Under the pieces are notes generated by a model that saw only the letters and a list, made by a program, of their open reading frames with translations, made no database searches and was not told where the DNA came from. A stretch of DNA of 64,000 bases from Actinomycetota bacterium (lineage in GTDB: Bacteria; Actinomycetota; Acidimicrobiia; IMCC26256; PALSA-555), in the NCBI GenBank assembly GCA_016870355.1, contig VGBR01000005.1:124001-188000 (forward strand), written 5' to 3'. This document shows positions 1 through 8,114 of the stretch, piece by piece (positions within the stretch are counted from its first letter, which is position 1; every line of letters begins with the position of its first letter). Both the position numbers and the translations under genes were made by a program.

Positions 1-71
1 AGCCGCCCGCCGTCGGTACGCAGGTCGGCCTGGTGATCGACCCCGACGGGGTCGTCGAGCTCGATCGCTGA
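1..71 (+). CDS. 3' end of an unidentified gene (partial)
   Basis: An open frame enters from the left edge and ends at TGA 69-71. The 22 visible residues end in VGLVIDPDGVVELDR. That is too little to assign a product. The short beta-rich sequence could be the end of a TOBE-type domain of an ABC transporter ATPase, but this is only a guess. The next gene starts 64 bases downstream with its own promoter-like box. Confidence 0.5.
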   Translation, partial: PPAVGTQVGLVIDPDGVVELDR

Positions 72-122
72 GCCTGCACTGAATCCGCACATCTTCGGCA
101 GGACTCCCGCACACCGGCTCCG

Positions 123-128
123 TACGAT
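123..128 (+). promoter_or_regulatory. -10-like box TACGAT for the two-component operon
   Basis: TACGAT lies 6 bases before the GTG start at 135, with no ribosome-binding sequence between them. This spacing would place transcription start at or next to the GTG, which means a leaderless mRNA. The same arrangement recurs at many genes in the window. Confidence 0.45.
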
Positions 129-134
129 GGACTC

Positions 135-851
135 GTGCCCGCAACTGCCCTGCCGGTGACACCTGCGTCGACGCCGACGCGCACGATCCTCGTGATCGAG
201 GACGAGGTGACGATCGCCGAAGCAGTCGCGGCGCGGTTGCGCAGCGAGGGCTACGCGGTCGAGATCGTCGGAGACGGACCCGGCGGCGTCGAGATGTGCG
301 CGCGGCTGCGCCCCGACTTGGTGATCCTGGATCTGATGCTCCCCGGTCTCGACGGCCTCGAGGTCTGCAAGCAGATCCAACGCGAGCGCCCGGTGCCCGT
401 GTTGATGCTCACGGCCCGCGACTCCGAGACCGACCTGGTCGTCGGGCTCGCAGTGGGCGCCGACGACTACATCACCAAACCGTTCAGCACTCGGGAGCTC
501 ACGGCGCGCGTCCAGGCGCTGCTGCGGCGAGTCGACCGCGTACCGGACCGGGGCGATAGCGGCGCCTTGCATCTGCGCGACATCGACATCGACGTCGAGA
601 CCCGCAAGGTCACGCAGTCTGAAGACGAGATCCATCTGACCCCGACCGAGTTCGACCTGCTCACGTTCCTCGCCAAGCGTCCGGGTCGAGTGCTCACCCG
701 CGAGCAGCTGCTCGGCGAGGTGTGGGGCTACCGCGACGGCTCGGGTGCCCGCACCGTCGACTCGCATGTGCGCGCGCTGCGCAGAAAGCTGGGCGCCGAC
801 ACCATCCGAACCGTCCACGGTGTCGGATACGCCGCAGGTGATCCCGAATGA
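135..851 (+). CDS. OmpR/PhoB-family response regulator
   Basis: DNA-binding response regulator of 238 aa. The receiver domain spans about residues 16-130: acidic pocket E22-D23-E24, phospho-acceptor D66 in VILDLMLPG, T93 and K115 in ITKPF. A winged-helix output domain follows (about 140-236; LTPTEFDLL and ending TVHGVGYAAG). Both parts are full length and all receiver residues needed for phosphorylation are present. The GTG start at 135 follows a -10-like box directly. An ATG at 127 is in another frame. The stop overlaps the histidine kinase start by 4 bp (ATGA), so the pair is co-transcribed and probably translationally coupled. The signal sensed is not visible from sequence. Confidence 0.93.
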   Translation: MPATALPVTPASTPTRTILVIEDEVTIAEAVAARLRSEGYAVEIVGDGPGGVEMCARLRPDLVILDLMLPGLDGLEVCKQIQRERPVPVLMLTARDSETDLVVGLAVGADDYITKPFSTRELTARVQALLRRVDRVPDRGDSGALHLRDIDIDVETRKVTQSEDEIHLTPTEFDLLTFLAKRPGRVLTREQLLGEVWGYRDGSGARTVDSHVRALRRKLGADTIRTVHGVGYAAGDPE

Positions 852-2029
852 ACCTTCGCCTCCTCGTGCAGAGGACGCACCTGCGTCAGATCGACATGCG
901 TCGGCCGCTCGACGCGATGCCATCGATCAAGCTGAAGCTGGGCTTCTTGATCGTCGGCGCGGTCGCGGCCACGGTCTTGGTGTTCTGGCTGGGCGTCACC
1001 GTGGGCTTGTGGCCATCGATCAGTGGCGCGCTCGCCGCGCTCGTCGCGATGACGCTCGTGTACTTCCTCTCGCGTGACATGACTCGCCCGCTTCGCGAGA
1101 TGGCAGCCGCGGCCGACGCCATGGCCCATGGCGATTACTCGCGCCAAGTGATTACGTCGTCGCACGATGAGGTGGGCACGCTGGCCGCCGCGTTCAACGA
1201 GATGGCGGCGGAGCTCGCCGAGACCGACCGCGTTCGACGTGACCTCGTGGCCAACGTGTCGCACGAGTTGCGCACGCCAATCGCCGCGCTTCAGCTCGCG
1301 CTGGAGAACCTCGTCGACGGCGTCGCCACACCGGAGCAAGAGACCTTCCGCACGATGCTCGCCCAGGTCGAGCGGCTCGGTCGGCTCGTGCAGCAGCTGC
1401 TCGACCTGTCGCGACTCGAGGCGGGCGTGGTGCCGCTGGCCCGCGAAGAGTTCCGCGTCGAGCCGCTCATCGAGCACGCCGTGCGCGAGCAGCAACTCAA
1501 CGCACCCAAGGTCGACGTGGAAGTGAGCGTTGAGCCGACCGACCTCACAGCCGATGGCGACCCGGAGCGCGTGCACCAGGTGGTGGCCAACCTGCTCGAG
1601 AACGCGGTCCGCTTCACCCCGAATGGCGGTGTGGTCGAGGTGCGCGCATCGCGAACCGATCACGGCGTCACGATCGAGGTGATCGACGAGGGGCCGGGAA
1701 TCCCCGACGCCGATCGCACTCGTGTGTTCGAGCGCTTCTACAGAGCCGACGCGGCGCGGTCATCGACCAACGGCGGCGCGGGCCTCGGCCTTGCGATCGC
1801 GCGCTGGATCGTCGACCTCCACGGCGGCGACATCCATCCGGAACAACGTGAGCCGCACGGCTGCCGCATGGTGGTCACGCTCCCGCGGCAAGGCGGCGAG
1901 CGAAGCGAGCTCGCGGGAGCGGTGAACGGCCCGAAGGGCGGCGCCGTGTGCCGAGTGGCTCTGCCGCCCGGCACACATGAGACGGAGCCTGCGGAGTCGA
2001 CCATAAGGTCGGTTCCGGGTGCCGAGTGA
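848..2029 (+). CDS. Sensor histidine kinase with a repeat-derived C-terminal tail
   Basis: Membrane histidine kinase of 393 aa, partner of the preceding regulator. It has two transmembrane segments with almost no extracellular loop (about residues 31-75), a HAMP-like linker (about 76-128), a dimerisation/phospho-acceptor helix with H139 in VSHELRTPIAAL, and an HATPase_c domain with N252, DEGPGIP (280-286) and GGAGLGLA. The kinase proper ends near residue 346 (MVVTLPR). The last 47 residues (GGERSELAGAVNGPKGG...) are encoded by a dispersed repeat element, and even the TGA comes from the element's terminal sequence. The short sensor loop suggests sensing within the membrane or through a partner. 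Confidence 0.92.
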   Translation: MNLRLLVQRTHLRQIDMRRPLDAMPSIKLKLGFLIVGAVAATVLVFWLGVTVGLWPSISGALAALVAMTLVYFLSRDMTRPLREMAAAADAMAHGDYSRQVITSSHDEVGTLAAAFNEMAAELAETDRVRRDLVANVSHELRTPIAALQLALENLVDGVATPEQETFRTMLAQVERLGRLVQQLLDLSRLEAGVVPLAREEFRVEPLIEHAVREQQLNAPKVDVEVSVEPTDLTADGDPERVHQVVANLLENAVRFTPNGGVVEVRASRTDHGVTIEVIDEGPGIPDADRTRVFERFYRADAARSSTNGGAGLGLAIARWIVDLHGGDIHPEQREPHGCRMVVTLPRQGGERSELAGAVNGPKGGAVCRVALPPGTHETEPAESTIRSVPGAE

Positions 2030-2040
2030 ACGCGACCAAG
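1895..2040 (+). repeat. Dispersed palindromic element, copy A (translated into the kinase tail)
   Basis: Starts GCGAGCGAAGCGAGCTCG, contains the GGCCCGAAGGGCGGC block, has a longer middle section shared with copy C (encoding ...ETEPAES), and ends GAGTGAACGCGACCAAG. It lies inside the 3' end of the histidine kinase frame and runs to just before the ribB Shine-Dalgarno sequence. Confidence 0.8.
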
Positions 2041-2055
2041 GAAGAGGAACCCCAC

Positions 2056-2688
2056 ATGCAGCTCACCCCCATCGAAGAAGCACTCAAGCGGATCCGTCGC
2101 GGCGAGATGGTCCTTGTCGTCGACGACGAGGACCGCGAGAACGAGGGCGACCTCCAAATGGCGGCGAGCTGGGTGACTGCCGACGCGCTGAACTTCATGT
2201 TGAAGTGGGCGCGCGGTCTCGTCTGCATGCCCGCCGCGCCTGAGGTCATCGACGCGCTGGCGCTCGCGCCGATGGTCGCTCCTGATGAAGCTGGGTGCGA
2301 CACCCCCTTCACGGTGCCGATCGACCACGTCGAAGCCGGCAGTGGGATCAGCGCCGCCGATCGTGCGCTCACCATCCGGCGGGTCGTCGACCGGGATGCC
2401 AAGCGCAGCGAGTTCCGTTGCCCTGGTCACGTGTTTCCGCTGCGCGCCGCGCCCGGGGGCACGCTCGAGCGGCGCGGTCACACCGAAGCGGCCGTCGACC
2501 TCGCACTGCTCGCGGGGCTTCCGCCAGTGGGCATCACCTGCGAGGTGCTCGACGACGACGGCGACGCTGCGAGTGGCGAGGTGCTCGTGGCATTCGCGGA
2601 GCGTCACCGGATCGCGATGGTCTCGATCGACCAGATCGCCGGTCACCGCGGCGCAGAGTCCCGCTCCCCCGCTCCGTTGCTTCTCTAG
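2056..2688 (+). CDS. ribB: 3,4-dihydroxy-2-butanone 4-phosphate synthase (RibB)
   Basis: Makes the four-carbon unit of riboflavin from ribulose 5-phosphate. At 210 aa it is a single-domain RibB; the GTP cyclohydrolase II domain often fused in Actinobacteria is absent. Diagnostic segments are DDEDRENEGDLQMAA near the N-terminus, SGISAADRALT, HVFPLRA and RGHTEAAVDLALLAG. ATG 2056 is chosen because AGGAAGAGG sits 8 bases upstream; an in-frame GTG at 2026 overlaps the kinase stop and has no such signal. It follows the two-component operon after a repeat element, so co-transcription is possible but not shown. No riboswitch fold was recognised upstream. Confidence 0.9.
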   Translation: MQLTPIEEALKRIRRGEMVLVVDDEDRENEGDLQMAASWVTADALNFMLKWARGLVCMPAAPEVIDALALAPMVAPDEAGCDTPFTVPIDHVEAGSGISAADRALTIRRVVDRDAKRSEFRCPGHVFPLRAAPGGTLERRGHTEAAVDLALLAGLPPVGITCEVLDDDGDAASGEVLVAFAERHRIAMVSIDQIAGHRGAESRSPAPLLL

Positions 2689-2715
2689 TTTCCACAGCGG
2701 CAACGCAGCTCTGCA

Positions 2716-2792
2716 GGAGCGCAGGTGCTCGCAGGCGCTGGCGAGCGTCCCGAAGGGCGCCGGGTATCCCGGCGCCGAGCGAGCGCGCCAGG
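2716..2792 (+). repeat. Dispersed palindromic element, copy B
   Basis: Short intergenic copy between ribB and a convergent small gene. It contains GAGCGTCCCGAAGGGCGCC, the palindromic GGCGCCGGGTATCCCGGCGCC-like core and the end GAGCGAGCGCGCCAGG. Its location between convergent genes would allow it to act as a hairpin terminator. Confidence 0.75.
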
Positions 2793-3044
2793 TCAGGCGT
2801 CTTCGCCGATCTCTCGGAGTGCGGCTGCGATCGCGGCGCGGAGGCGACGGGCGGTGTCGGGTGCGAGGTGCGCGACGAGCCCGGCGCCCGAGCGGCCGAC
2901 CTCTTCGAGGGTGAGCACGACGCGCAGCGCGTCGTCACCGCACGCCTCGCAGTCATCGGACACCGCGATCGCCCAGGACGCGGGCGGTCGGTCGTCCTCA
3001 TCGGAAGGGTGGTCGTCGGTGGCGTCGTCGATCGAGCGTCGCAT
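2793..3044 (-). CDS. Small acidic hypothetical protein
   Basis: Protein of 83 aa, acidic at the N-terminus (DDATDDHPSDEDD), with a predicted helix at the C-terminus (DTARRLRAAIAAALREIGED). The start ATG (complement of 3042-3044) is preceded by AGGAGG about 11 bases upstream, a strong signal that rules out longer frames. The stop of the upstream yhhN-like gene lies just before it, so the two are probably an operon. No family recognised; the CEAC dyad (DDCEACGDD) is the only notable motif. Confidence 0.6.
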   Translation of the reverse strand: MRRSIDDATDDHPSDEDDRPPASWAIAVSDDCEACGDDALRVVLTLEEVGRSGAGLVAHLAPDTARRLRAAIAAALREIGEDA

Positions 3045-3064
3045 GCGCGCAGGGACCTCCTGAT

Positions 3065-3724
3065 CTAGGGGAGCAAGGAAACCACGAGCGCGGCCTGCGC
3101 AAGGTGGTACGTGACCATGATCGCCACGCGACCATGCGGCCGCGGCCCCACGTAAGGCCTGGATCCGCCTCCGAAGCGTGTTTCCGCGATCAACGTGTCG
3201 GACACCAAGAACAGCGTGGCGCCGATGACCGCCCACTCATTGCCGACGGCGATCGCACTCGCGACCATCGCGCCGATCGCCGCCACGTACAGCACCACTG
3301 GTGGGATCAGCTCCCGTCGACCCGTGCTGGCGAGCGCGCGCACGTATCGACGAGCGAGGAGCACGGCCGGGACGCTGACGATCACCGCGCCGAGCAGGTA
3401 GTCAGGCGCGTCGCCACCGAGCAGGCCGAAGCCAACGATGTACGCGAGGTGGCCGAGGAGGAACGCCCCGAGACCGACGACGAAGCGATCGCTCGGCAAC
3501 ATCAAGGCGACGTCACCGATCAGCGACAAGACGAGGGCGATCACGAAGGCCGTGCGTTGGTCGGACGACGCCGGATCGAGCGTGGCGGCGACGCCGACGA
3601 GCAACGCCAGGGCCAACGGCTTGCACACATGTTCGAGGCGGGTGTGCTCGCGGGAGACCGCGACCCAGTCGCCCAGTGCGGCGACCGCCGCGAGCCCGAG
3701 CAGCACCCCGGCCGATGTCGTCAT
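3065..3724 (-). CDS. YhhN/TMEM86 family membrane protein
   Basis: Integral membrane protein of 219 aa with about eight hydrophobic helices. It matches the YhhN/TMEM86 family pattern: KPLALALL near the first helices, GDVALMLP followed by F..GLGAFLLGHLAYIVGF, and a late SDTLIAE...YHLAQAALV. Characterised eukaryotic members (TMEM86B) hydrolyse lysoplasmalogen; bacterial function is mostly unproven, so a lipid-hydrolase role is inference. It precedes the small acidic protein on the same strand and is divergent from the sigma factor gene. Confidence 0.75.
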   Translation of the reverse strand: MTTSAGVLLGLAAVAALGDWVAVSREHTRLEHVCKPLALALLVGVAATLDPASSDQRTAFVIALVLSLIGDVALMLPSDRFVVGLGAFLLGHLAYIVGFGLLGGDAPDYLLGAVIVSVPAVLLARRYVRALASTGRRELIPPVVLYVAAIGAMVASAIAVGNEWAVIGATLFLVSDTLIAETRFGGGSRPYVGPRPHGRVAIMVTYHLAQAALVVSLLP

Positions 3725-3812
3725 CGCGGTGAATCTTTTCGCAAGATCGCGCGCCAGCCGCGTCTCTCTCCTGCGTGCGCATCGCTGGCCCAGCGCCGCC
3801 TCACTGCCCTTC

Positions 3813-3818
3813 TACCAT
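3813..3818 (+). promoter_or_regulatory. -10-like box TACCAT for the sigma-factor gene
   Basis: TACCAT lies 6 bases upstream of ATG 3825 with no Shine-Dalgarno sequence between, the leaderless arrangement seen repeatedly in this window. It supports starting the protein at 3825 rather than in the long open frame upstream. Confidence 0.45.
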
Positions 3819-3824
3819 CGAGTC

Positions 3825-5204
3825 ATGCCAGACGACGTCACCGCAGGCGACGCCGAGCTGGTCGACGCTGCTCGGTCGGGCGATCAGGCCGCCTTCGCGG
3901 CGATCTACGACCGGTACGCGGACCGCCTCCACGACTTCTGCCACTCGGTGCTGCGCGATCGGCACGACGCGGCCGACGCCATGCAGGACACGTTCGTGCT
4001 GGCGGCACAGCGGCTGGGCCAGCTCCGCGACCCGAGCAAGCTGCGCCCCTGGCTGTTCGCGATCGCGCGCCATGAGGCGCTCCGTCGCGCCAAGGCTCGA
4101 GGTCGGGCGACGCCGACCGAGGACGCGGGCGTCGACGTCGCCGCTGCGACCGCTAGCCCCGAGGATGTCGTGAGCAGGCGCGACGCGGGCGCCATCGTGT
4201 GGGACGCGGCCGCCGGATTGTCCGACCGGGACCGGGTGCTGCTCGACCTGCACCTCCGCCAGGGGCTCGATGGCCAGGAGCTCGCTGACGCGATCGGCAC
4301 CACCGCCAGCCAGGCCTATGTGTTGATGAGTCGCCTCCGCGACCAGGTCGAGCGCGCGCTCGGTGCACTGCTCGTGGCGCGGCTGGGTCGGGAGGACTGC
4401 GAACAGCTGCAAGCCGTGCTCTCGGACTGGGACGGCACGTTCTCGCCCGTGTGGCGCAAGCGCGTCGCGCGCCATGTCGACGGCTGCCAGGTCTGCTCGG
4501 AGAAGCGCAAGACGCTGCTCAGCCCGCTGTCGCTGCTTGCCGCCGCACCGCTCGTGCCGGCGCCGATGGTGCTGCGCGACCAGACGCTCGATCGCGTCCG
4601 CACCATCTCGAACGTTCGGCCGGCCGGTGCGTGGCGCCACCCATCGGCGCGCGGCGGATTCCCGCCACCGATGATCGTGAACCGCCGCCGGCGACCGCTC
4701 CTCGCCGCGGCTGCGGCCGCGCTCTTCCTCATTCCCGCGGTCATCGTGGCCGAGCCGCGGGGACGAGGCGGTGGTGAACCTGAGGTCGCGAGTGCAAGGC
4801 GCGACGTCACCACCACAACGGCCGCGCCCACCACGAGCACCGCACCCACGACCACGACGACCGACGCTCCGGTGGCCCCCGTGGCGCCGCCACCTGACAC
4901 CACAGGACCATTGCTGTCCGCGGTGCAGGGAGACGACTGCTACAGCACGTTCTCCGGGTCGAACCCCATCAGCGCAACCGCGACAGATCCGTCCAGCGTC
5001 GCATCGGTGACCCTGACTGCGAGTGGTCCCAACATGACGTCACCGGGCTCACAGGCGATGAGCCCGAGCGGTGGCAACAGCTACACAGCCTCGATCAGCT
5101 GGAACGGACTTGGAACGATCTCGTGGACCGTGACTGCGGCGGACTCGGTGGGCAACACAAGTTCATCGTCGGGTTCTTTCATCGTCCAGACCACCTCCTG
5201 CTGA
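3825..5204 (+). CDS. ECF sigma factor fused to anti-sigma-like zinc motif, membrane helix and Thr-rich exported domain
   Basis: Protein of 459 aa. Sigma region 2 spans about residues 12-90 (AAFAAIYDRYADRLHDF, DAADAMQDTFV, RPWLFAIARH) and region 4 about 125-180 (LSDRDRVLLDLHLRQGLDGQ). It continues into C192...H217-xxx-C221-xx-C224, the spacing of a zinc-binding anti-sigma (ZAS) motif, then an arginine cluster and one transmembrane helix (about 291-309), a Thr/Pro-rich linker (about 328-360) and an exported domain of about 100 residues with an Ig-like look. A sigma factor tethered to the membrane by its own anti-sigma-like segment implies release by proteolysis or permanent membrane association; both are inference. 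No separate anti-sigma gene is adjacent. Confidence 0.85.
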   Translation: MPDDVTAGDAELVDAARSGDQAAFAAIYDRYADRLHDFCHSVLRDRHDAADAMQDTFVLAAQRLGQLRDPSKLRPWLFAIARHEALRRAKARGRATPTEDAGVDVAAATASPEDVVSRRDAGAIVWDAAAGLSDRDRVLLDLHLRQGLDGQELADAIGTTASQAYVLMSRLRDQVERALGALLVARLGREDCEQLQAVLSDWDGTFSPVWRKRVARHVDGCQVCSEKRKTLLSPLSLLAAAPLVPAPMVLRDQTLDRVRTISNVRPAGAWRHPSARGGFPPPMIVNRRRRPLLAAAAAALFLIPAVIVAEPRGRGGGEPEVASARRDVTTTTAAPTTSTAPTTTTTDAPVAPVAPPPDTTGPLLSAVQGDDCYSTFSGSNPISATATDPSSVASVTLTASGPNMTSPGSQAMSPSGGNSYTASISWNGLGTISWTVTAADSVGNTSSSSGSFIVQTTSC

Positions 5205-5235
5205 GTTGATCCGCCGCGCCCTGGACTGGGCGCCC

Positions 5236-5290
5236 AGGATTTTCGGCACGTTCAACAACACATCGTTGGGTTCAGCGTGCCGAAAAACCT
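5236..5290. terminator. Inverted repeat (stem with TTTTCGGCACG) between convergent genes, copy 1
   Basis: AGGATTTTCGGCACG (5236-5250) pairs with CGTGCCGAAAAACCT (5276-5290). It lies between the convergent sigma-factor and pdxH genes. A second copy in the opposite orientation is at 58787-58839. The position suggests a bidirectional terminator, although the T run is in the 5' arm rather than after the stem. Confidence 0.6.
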
Positions 5291-5294
5291 GGGG

Positions 5295-5894
5295 TCAGGG
5301 CTGGAGGCGTTCGATGAGCCAACCGTCCGATGTTCGGCGGTAACGGAGGCGGTCGTGGAGGCGATCGTCACGGTGCTGCCAGAGCTCAACCTCGTCGGGC
5401 TCGAGTCGATAGCCGCCCCAGAAGGGCGGCAACGGGATCTCGCCGTCGCCGAAACGCTCCCGCGCTTCGTCGACTGCGGCCTCGAGCGCGCCACGGTCGG
5501 AAATCATCTCGCTCTGGCGTGACGCCCAGGCACTGAGACGGCTCGCCGCGGGGCGATTCCGCCAATAGGGCGTCGATTCCTCCGCGCTCATCCGCACGAC
5601 GGCACCCTTCGCGCGCACCTGACGGCCTTGCTCACGAAAGTGGAGCACGACCGCAGCTCGCGGGTTCTCGGCCAGGTTGCGACCTTTCTCACTCTCGTAG
5701 CTCGTGTAGAAGCAGAAACCACGTTCGTCGTGTCCTCGCAGCAGCACCACTCGCGCGGACGGTGCGCCCGATGCGTCTGCGGTCGCGACGACCATCGCGT
5801 CCCAATCAGCGACGCCTTCGTCCTGCGCGGCGTCGATCCAGCGCCCCACCTCGACCATCGGATCGGCCGCGACGTCCGACTCGTGCAGCTCCAC
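5295..5894 (-). CDS. pdxH: Pyridoxamine 5'-phosphate oxidase
   Basis: FMN-dependent oxidase making pyridoxal 5'-phosphate in B6 salvage/synthesis. The 199-aa protein has the PdxH order of motifs: PSARVVLLRG, FYTSYESEKGR, YWRNRPAASRLSAWASRQSE, LPPFWGGYRLEPDEVELWQ and a basic C-terminus (RLHDRLRYRR). The start is a judgement: GTG at 5894 is preceded by TAGCCT 7 bases upstream, like other leaderless genes here. A longer frame to 5981 adds residues with no resemblance to PdxH and leaves only 25 bp to the divergent acyl-CoA dehydrogenase gene. Confidence 0.88.
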   Translation of the reverse strand: MELHESDVAADPMVEVGRWIDAAQDEGVADWDAMVVATADASGAPSARVVLLRGHDERGFCFYTSYESEKGRNLAENPRAAVVLHFREQGRQVRAKGAVVRMSAEESTPYWRNRPAASRLSAWASRQSEMISDRGALEAAVDEARERFGDGEIPLPPFWGGYRLEPDEVELWQHRDDRLHDRLRYRRTSDGWLIERLQP

Positions 5895-5994
5895 CCCGCG
5901 GAGGCTACCGATGCCATTCTGGTGGCCAACGCAAAATGGGTCCGTCACCTGCGCCTGTTGAGCCCACGAAAGTGACCTCATAGAGAGAGTTCAT

Positions 5995-6000
5995 TATCGT
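5995..6000 (+). promoter_or_regulatory. -10-like box TATCGT for the acyl-CoA dehydrogenase gene
   Basis: TATCGT ends 6 bases before the GTG start at 6007, in a locally AT-richer stretch (GAGTTCATTATCGT). This is a typical leaderless arrangement for this window. Confidence 0.45.
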
Positions 6001-6006
6001 GCCGGC

Positions 6007-7224
6007 GTGGACTTCGCTCTCGGCGGCCGCTGCGAGCAGCTGCGCGAACAGCTGTCGGACTTCATCGACACCGTGGTCGAGCCCGCGACGGCCGTGTACC
6101 GCGAGCAGGTAGAAGAGTCGGGCGACCCGCACTTCCACCCGCCCATCATGGAGGAGCTGAAGGCCGACGCCCGCAGCCGCGACCTCTGGAACCTCTTCTT
6201 CCCCGACGACAAGCACGGCGTTGGTCTCACCAACCTCGAGTACGCGCCGCTGTGCGAGCTCATGGGGCGCAGTGCGCTCGCGGCTGAAGCCACGAACTGC
6301 TCGGCACCCGACACCGGCAACATGGAGGTGCTCGCGAAGTTCGGCACCCCGCTCGTGCAGGAGCAGTTCCTCACGCCGTTGCTCGCGGGCGAGATCCGCT
6401 CCTGCTTCGCGATGACCGAACCGTGGGTCGCTAGCAGTGACGCCACAAACATCTCGAGCCGCATCGAGCGTGATGGTGATGGCTACGTCGTCAACGCGCA
6501 CAAGTGGTGGACGAGCGGCGCGGCATCGCCTCGATGCCAGGTCGCCGTCGTGATGGGCGTGTCCGACCCCGACGCCGACCCGTACCACCGCCATTCCATG
6601 GTGGTCGTGCCGTTCGACGCCCCCGGCTTCCGAGTGGTGAGGACACTGCCCGTCCTCGGTCACGACGGCGGTGGCGGGCATTGCGAGACGCTGTTCGAGA
6701 ACGTGCGGATCCCCGGCGACTACCTGCTCGGTGAGGAAGGTGGCGGCTTTGCCATCGCGCAGGCCCGACTCGGGCCGGGTCGCATCCACCACTGCATGCG
6801 CGCGGTTGGGGTCGCCGAACGCGCGCTCGAGCTGATGTGCCAGCGGGCGCAGCAGCGCATCGCCTTCGGGAAGCCGCTCGCCGAGCAAGGAGTGGTGCAG
6901 GACCACATCGCCGAGAGCCGGATCGCCATCGAACAGGCTCGACTGCTCACCATGAAGGCGGCATGGCTCATGGACACCGTTGGCAACAAGGGCGCGCGCT
7001 TCGAGATCGCGGCGATCAAGGTCGTCGCCGCCCGGATGGCCACCACGGTCGTGGACCGTGCGATCCAGGTGTTCGGCGGCGCGGGACTGTCCGAGGATTG
7101 GCCGCTCGCTCAGATGTACACGTACGCGCGCACGCTGCACCTCGTCGACGGTCCCGACGAGGTGCACAAGATGCAGATCGCCCGTCGAGAGCTGCGCAAG
7201 CACGAGTCCCATCGAGTGGGATGA
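6007..7224 (+). CDS. Acyl-CoA dehydrogenase (ACAD10/11-like)
   Basis: FAD-dependent acyl-CoA dehydrogenase of 405 aa. N-terminal helical domain, middle beta domain with CFAMTEPWVASSDATNI (about residues 137-153), and C-terminal helical domain with RIHHCMRAVGVAERALELM, AFGKPLAEQGVVQD and QVFGGAGLSED. Near the C-terminus, VDGPDEVHKMQIAR is the signature common to ACAD10/11-like enzymes. Substrate chain length cannot be read from sequence. The stop overlaps the next gene by 4 bp (ATGA), so it forms an operon with the luciferase-like oxidoreductase. Confidence 0.9.
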   Translation: MDFALGGRCEQLREQLSDFIDTVVEPATAVYREQVEESGDPHFHPPIMEELKADARSRDLWNLFFPDDKHGVGLTNLEYAPLCELMGRSALAAEATNCSAPDTGNMEVLAKFGTPLVQEQFLTPLLAGEIRSCFAMTEPWVASSDATNISSRIERDGDGYVVNAHKWWTSGAASPRCQVAVVMGVSDPDADPYHRHSMVVVPFDAPGFRVVRTLPVLGHDGGGGHCETLFENVRIPGDYLLGEEGGGFAIAQARLGPGRIHHCMRAVGVAERALELMCQRAQQRIAFGKPLAEQGVVQDHIAESRIAIEQARLLTMKAAWLMDTVGNKGARFEIAAIKVVAARMATTVVDRAIQVFGGAGLSEDWPLAQMYTYARTLHLVDGPDEVHKMQIARRELRKHESHRVG

Positions 7225-8114
7225 AGGTCAGGATCGGATTCGGGCTCGGGATCGCTGGGCTGCGCGACGAGGCGCGTTTCGGCGAGCTCGTCGACGCGCT
7301 CGAAGGGAACGGCCTCGACTCGCTCTGGTTGTCGGAGCGCGTGGCCGGCGAAGCACTCGATCCCGTCATCGGACTTTCGTTCGCGGCGGGTCGCACCACT
7401 CGGCTCAAGCTGGGCACGAGCGTCCAGGTGCTGCCCGGCCGCAACCCCGCGCTGGTCGCCAAGGAGTGGGCCAGCCTCGATCGCTTGTCGGTTGGCCGCG
7501 CACTCCCCGCTTTCGGACTCGGCAATCCGATCGCGGCGGAGCACCAAGCATTCGGCGTGGCGCGCGAGGACCGAGCGTCGATCTTCGACGAGGCGCTTCC
7601 CCTGATTCGCCGCCTCTGGGCCGAGGATGAGGTGCATCACGACGGCAAGTGGTTCCAGTACGACGCGCTCACCGTCCATCCCAAGCCGATGCAGGGCTCC
7701 ATCGACGTGTGGCTCGGCGGTCGCGCGCCGAGCGAGCTACGGCGGTGCGGTCGCCTCGGCGACGGGTGGCTCGCGAGCTTCTTCACCCCCGCGGATTGCG
7801 CCGAGGGTCGTCCCGTCATCGAGGAAGCCGCCGCGGCTGAAGATCGCGCAATTGACCCCGAGCACTTCGGTGCAATGGTCACGTACTCGCACGAAGACAT
7901 CCCCGACGCGCTGCGCGAGCGGCTCGCGGCGATCCGGCCCGGCCTCGACGCCTCGGATCTCGTGCCCGTGGGTCTCGACGCGCTGCGCACGCGTCTCACC
8001 GAGTACGTCGACGTCGGGTTCTCGAAGCTCGTGCTCGTGCCACTCGCCGAGCCAAAGAGCTGGGACGAAGAGCTGGCCCGGGTCGCCGACGCAGTCCTCG
8101 ATCTTCAGACCTGA
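7221..8114 (+). CDS. LLM-class (luciferase-like, probably F420-dependent) oxidoreductase
   Basis: Protein of 297 aa with a bacterial-luciferase-like TIM barrel: GFGLGIAGLRDEARFGELVDALE at the N-terminus, SLWLSERV, TTRLKLGTSVQVLPGRNP and HHDGKWFQYDALTVHPKP. These fit the LLM family, whose actinobacterial members mostly use coenzyme F420, though some use FMN. Translation starts at ATG 7221 within the stop of the acyl-CoA dehydrogenase gene, suggesting a shared lipid or steroid-type oxidation role. Its 3' end overlaps the convergent transporter gene by 10 bp. Confidence 0.86.
   Translation: MKVRIGFGLGIAGLRDEARFGELVDALEGNGLDSLWLSERVAGEALDPVIGLSFAAGRTTRLKLGTSVQVLPGRNPALVAKEWASLDRLSVGRALPAFGLGNPIAAEHQAFGVAREDRASIFDEALPLIRRLWAEDEVHHDGKWFQYDALTVHPKPMQGSIDVWLGGRAPSELRRCGRLGDGWLASFFTPADCAEGRPVIEEAAAAEDRAIDPEHFGAMVTYSHEDIPDALRERLAAIRPGLDASDLVPVGLDALRTRLTEYVDVGFSKLVLVPLAEPKSWDEELARVADAVLDLQT

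Noticed and set aside
3438-3824. N-terminal extension of the sigma-factor frame
   Set aside because: Translates antisense yhhN sequence; ATG 3825 follows a -10-like box and starts the sigma domain properly.
5895-5981. Longer pdxH start
   Set aside because: Adds 29 residues with no PdxH likeness and would leave almost no room for divergent promoters.
5905-7212. 435-codon open frame antisense to the acyl-CoA dehydrogenase gene
   Set aside because: Shadow frame; acyl-CoA dehydrogenase motifs are continuous on the plus strand.
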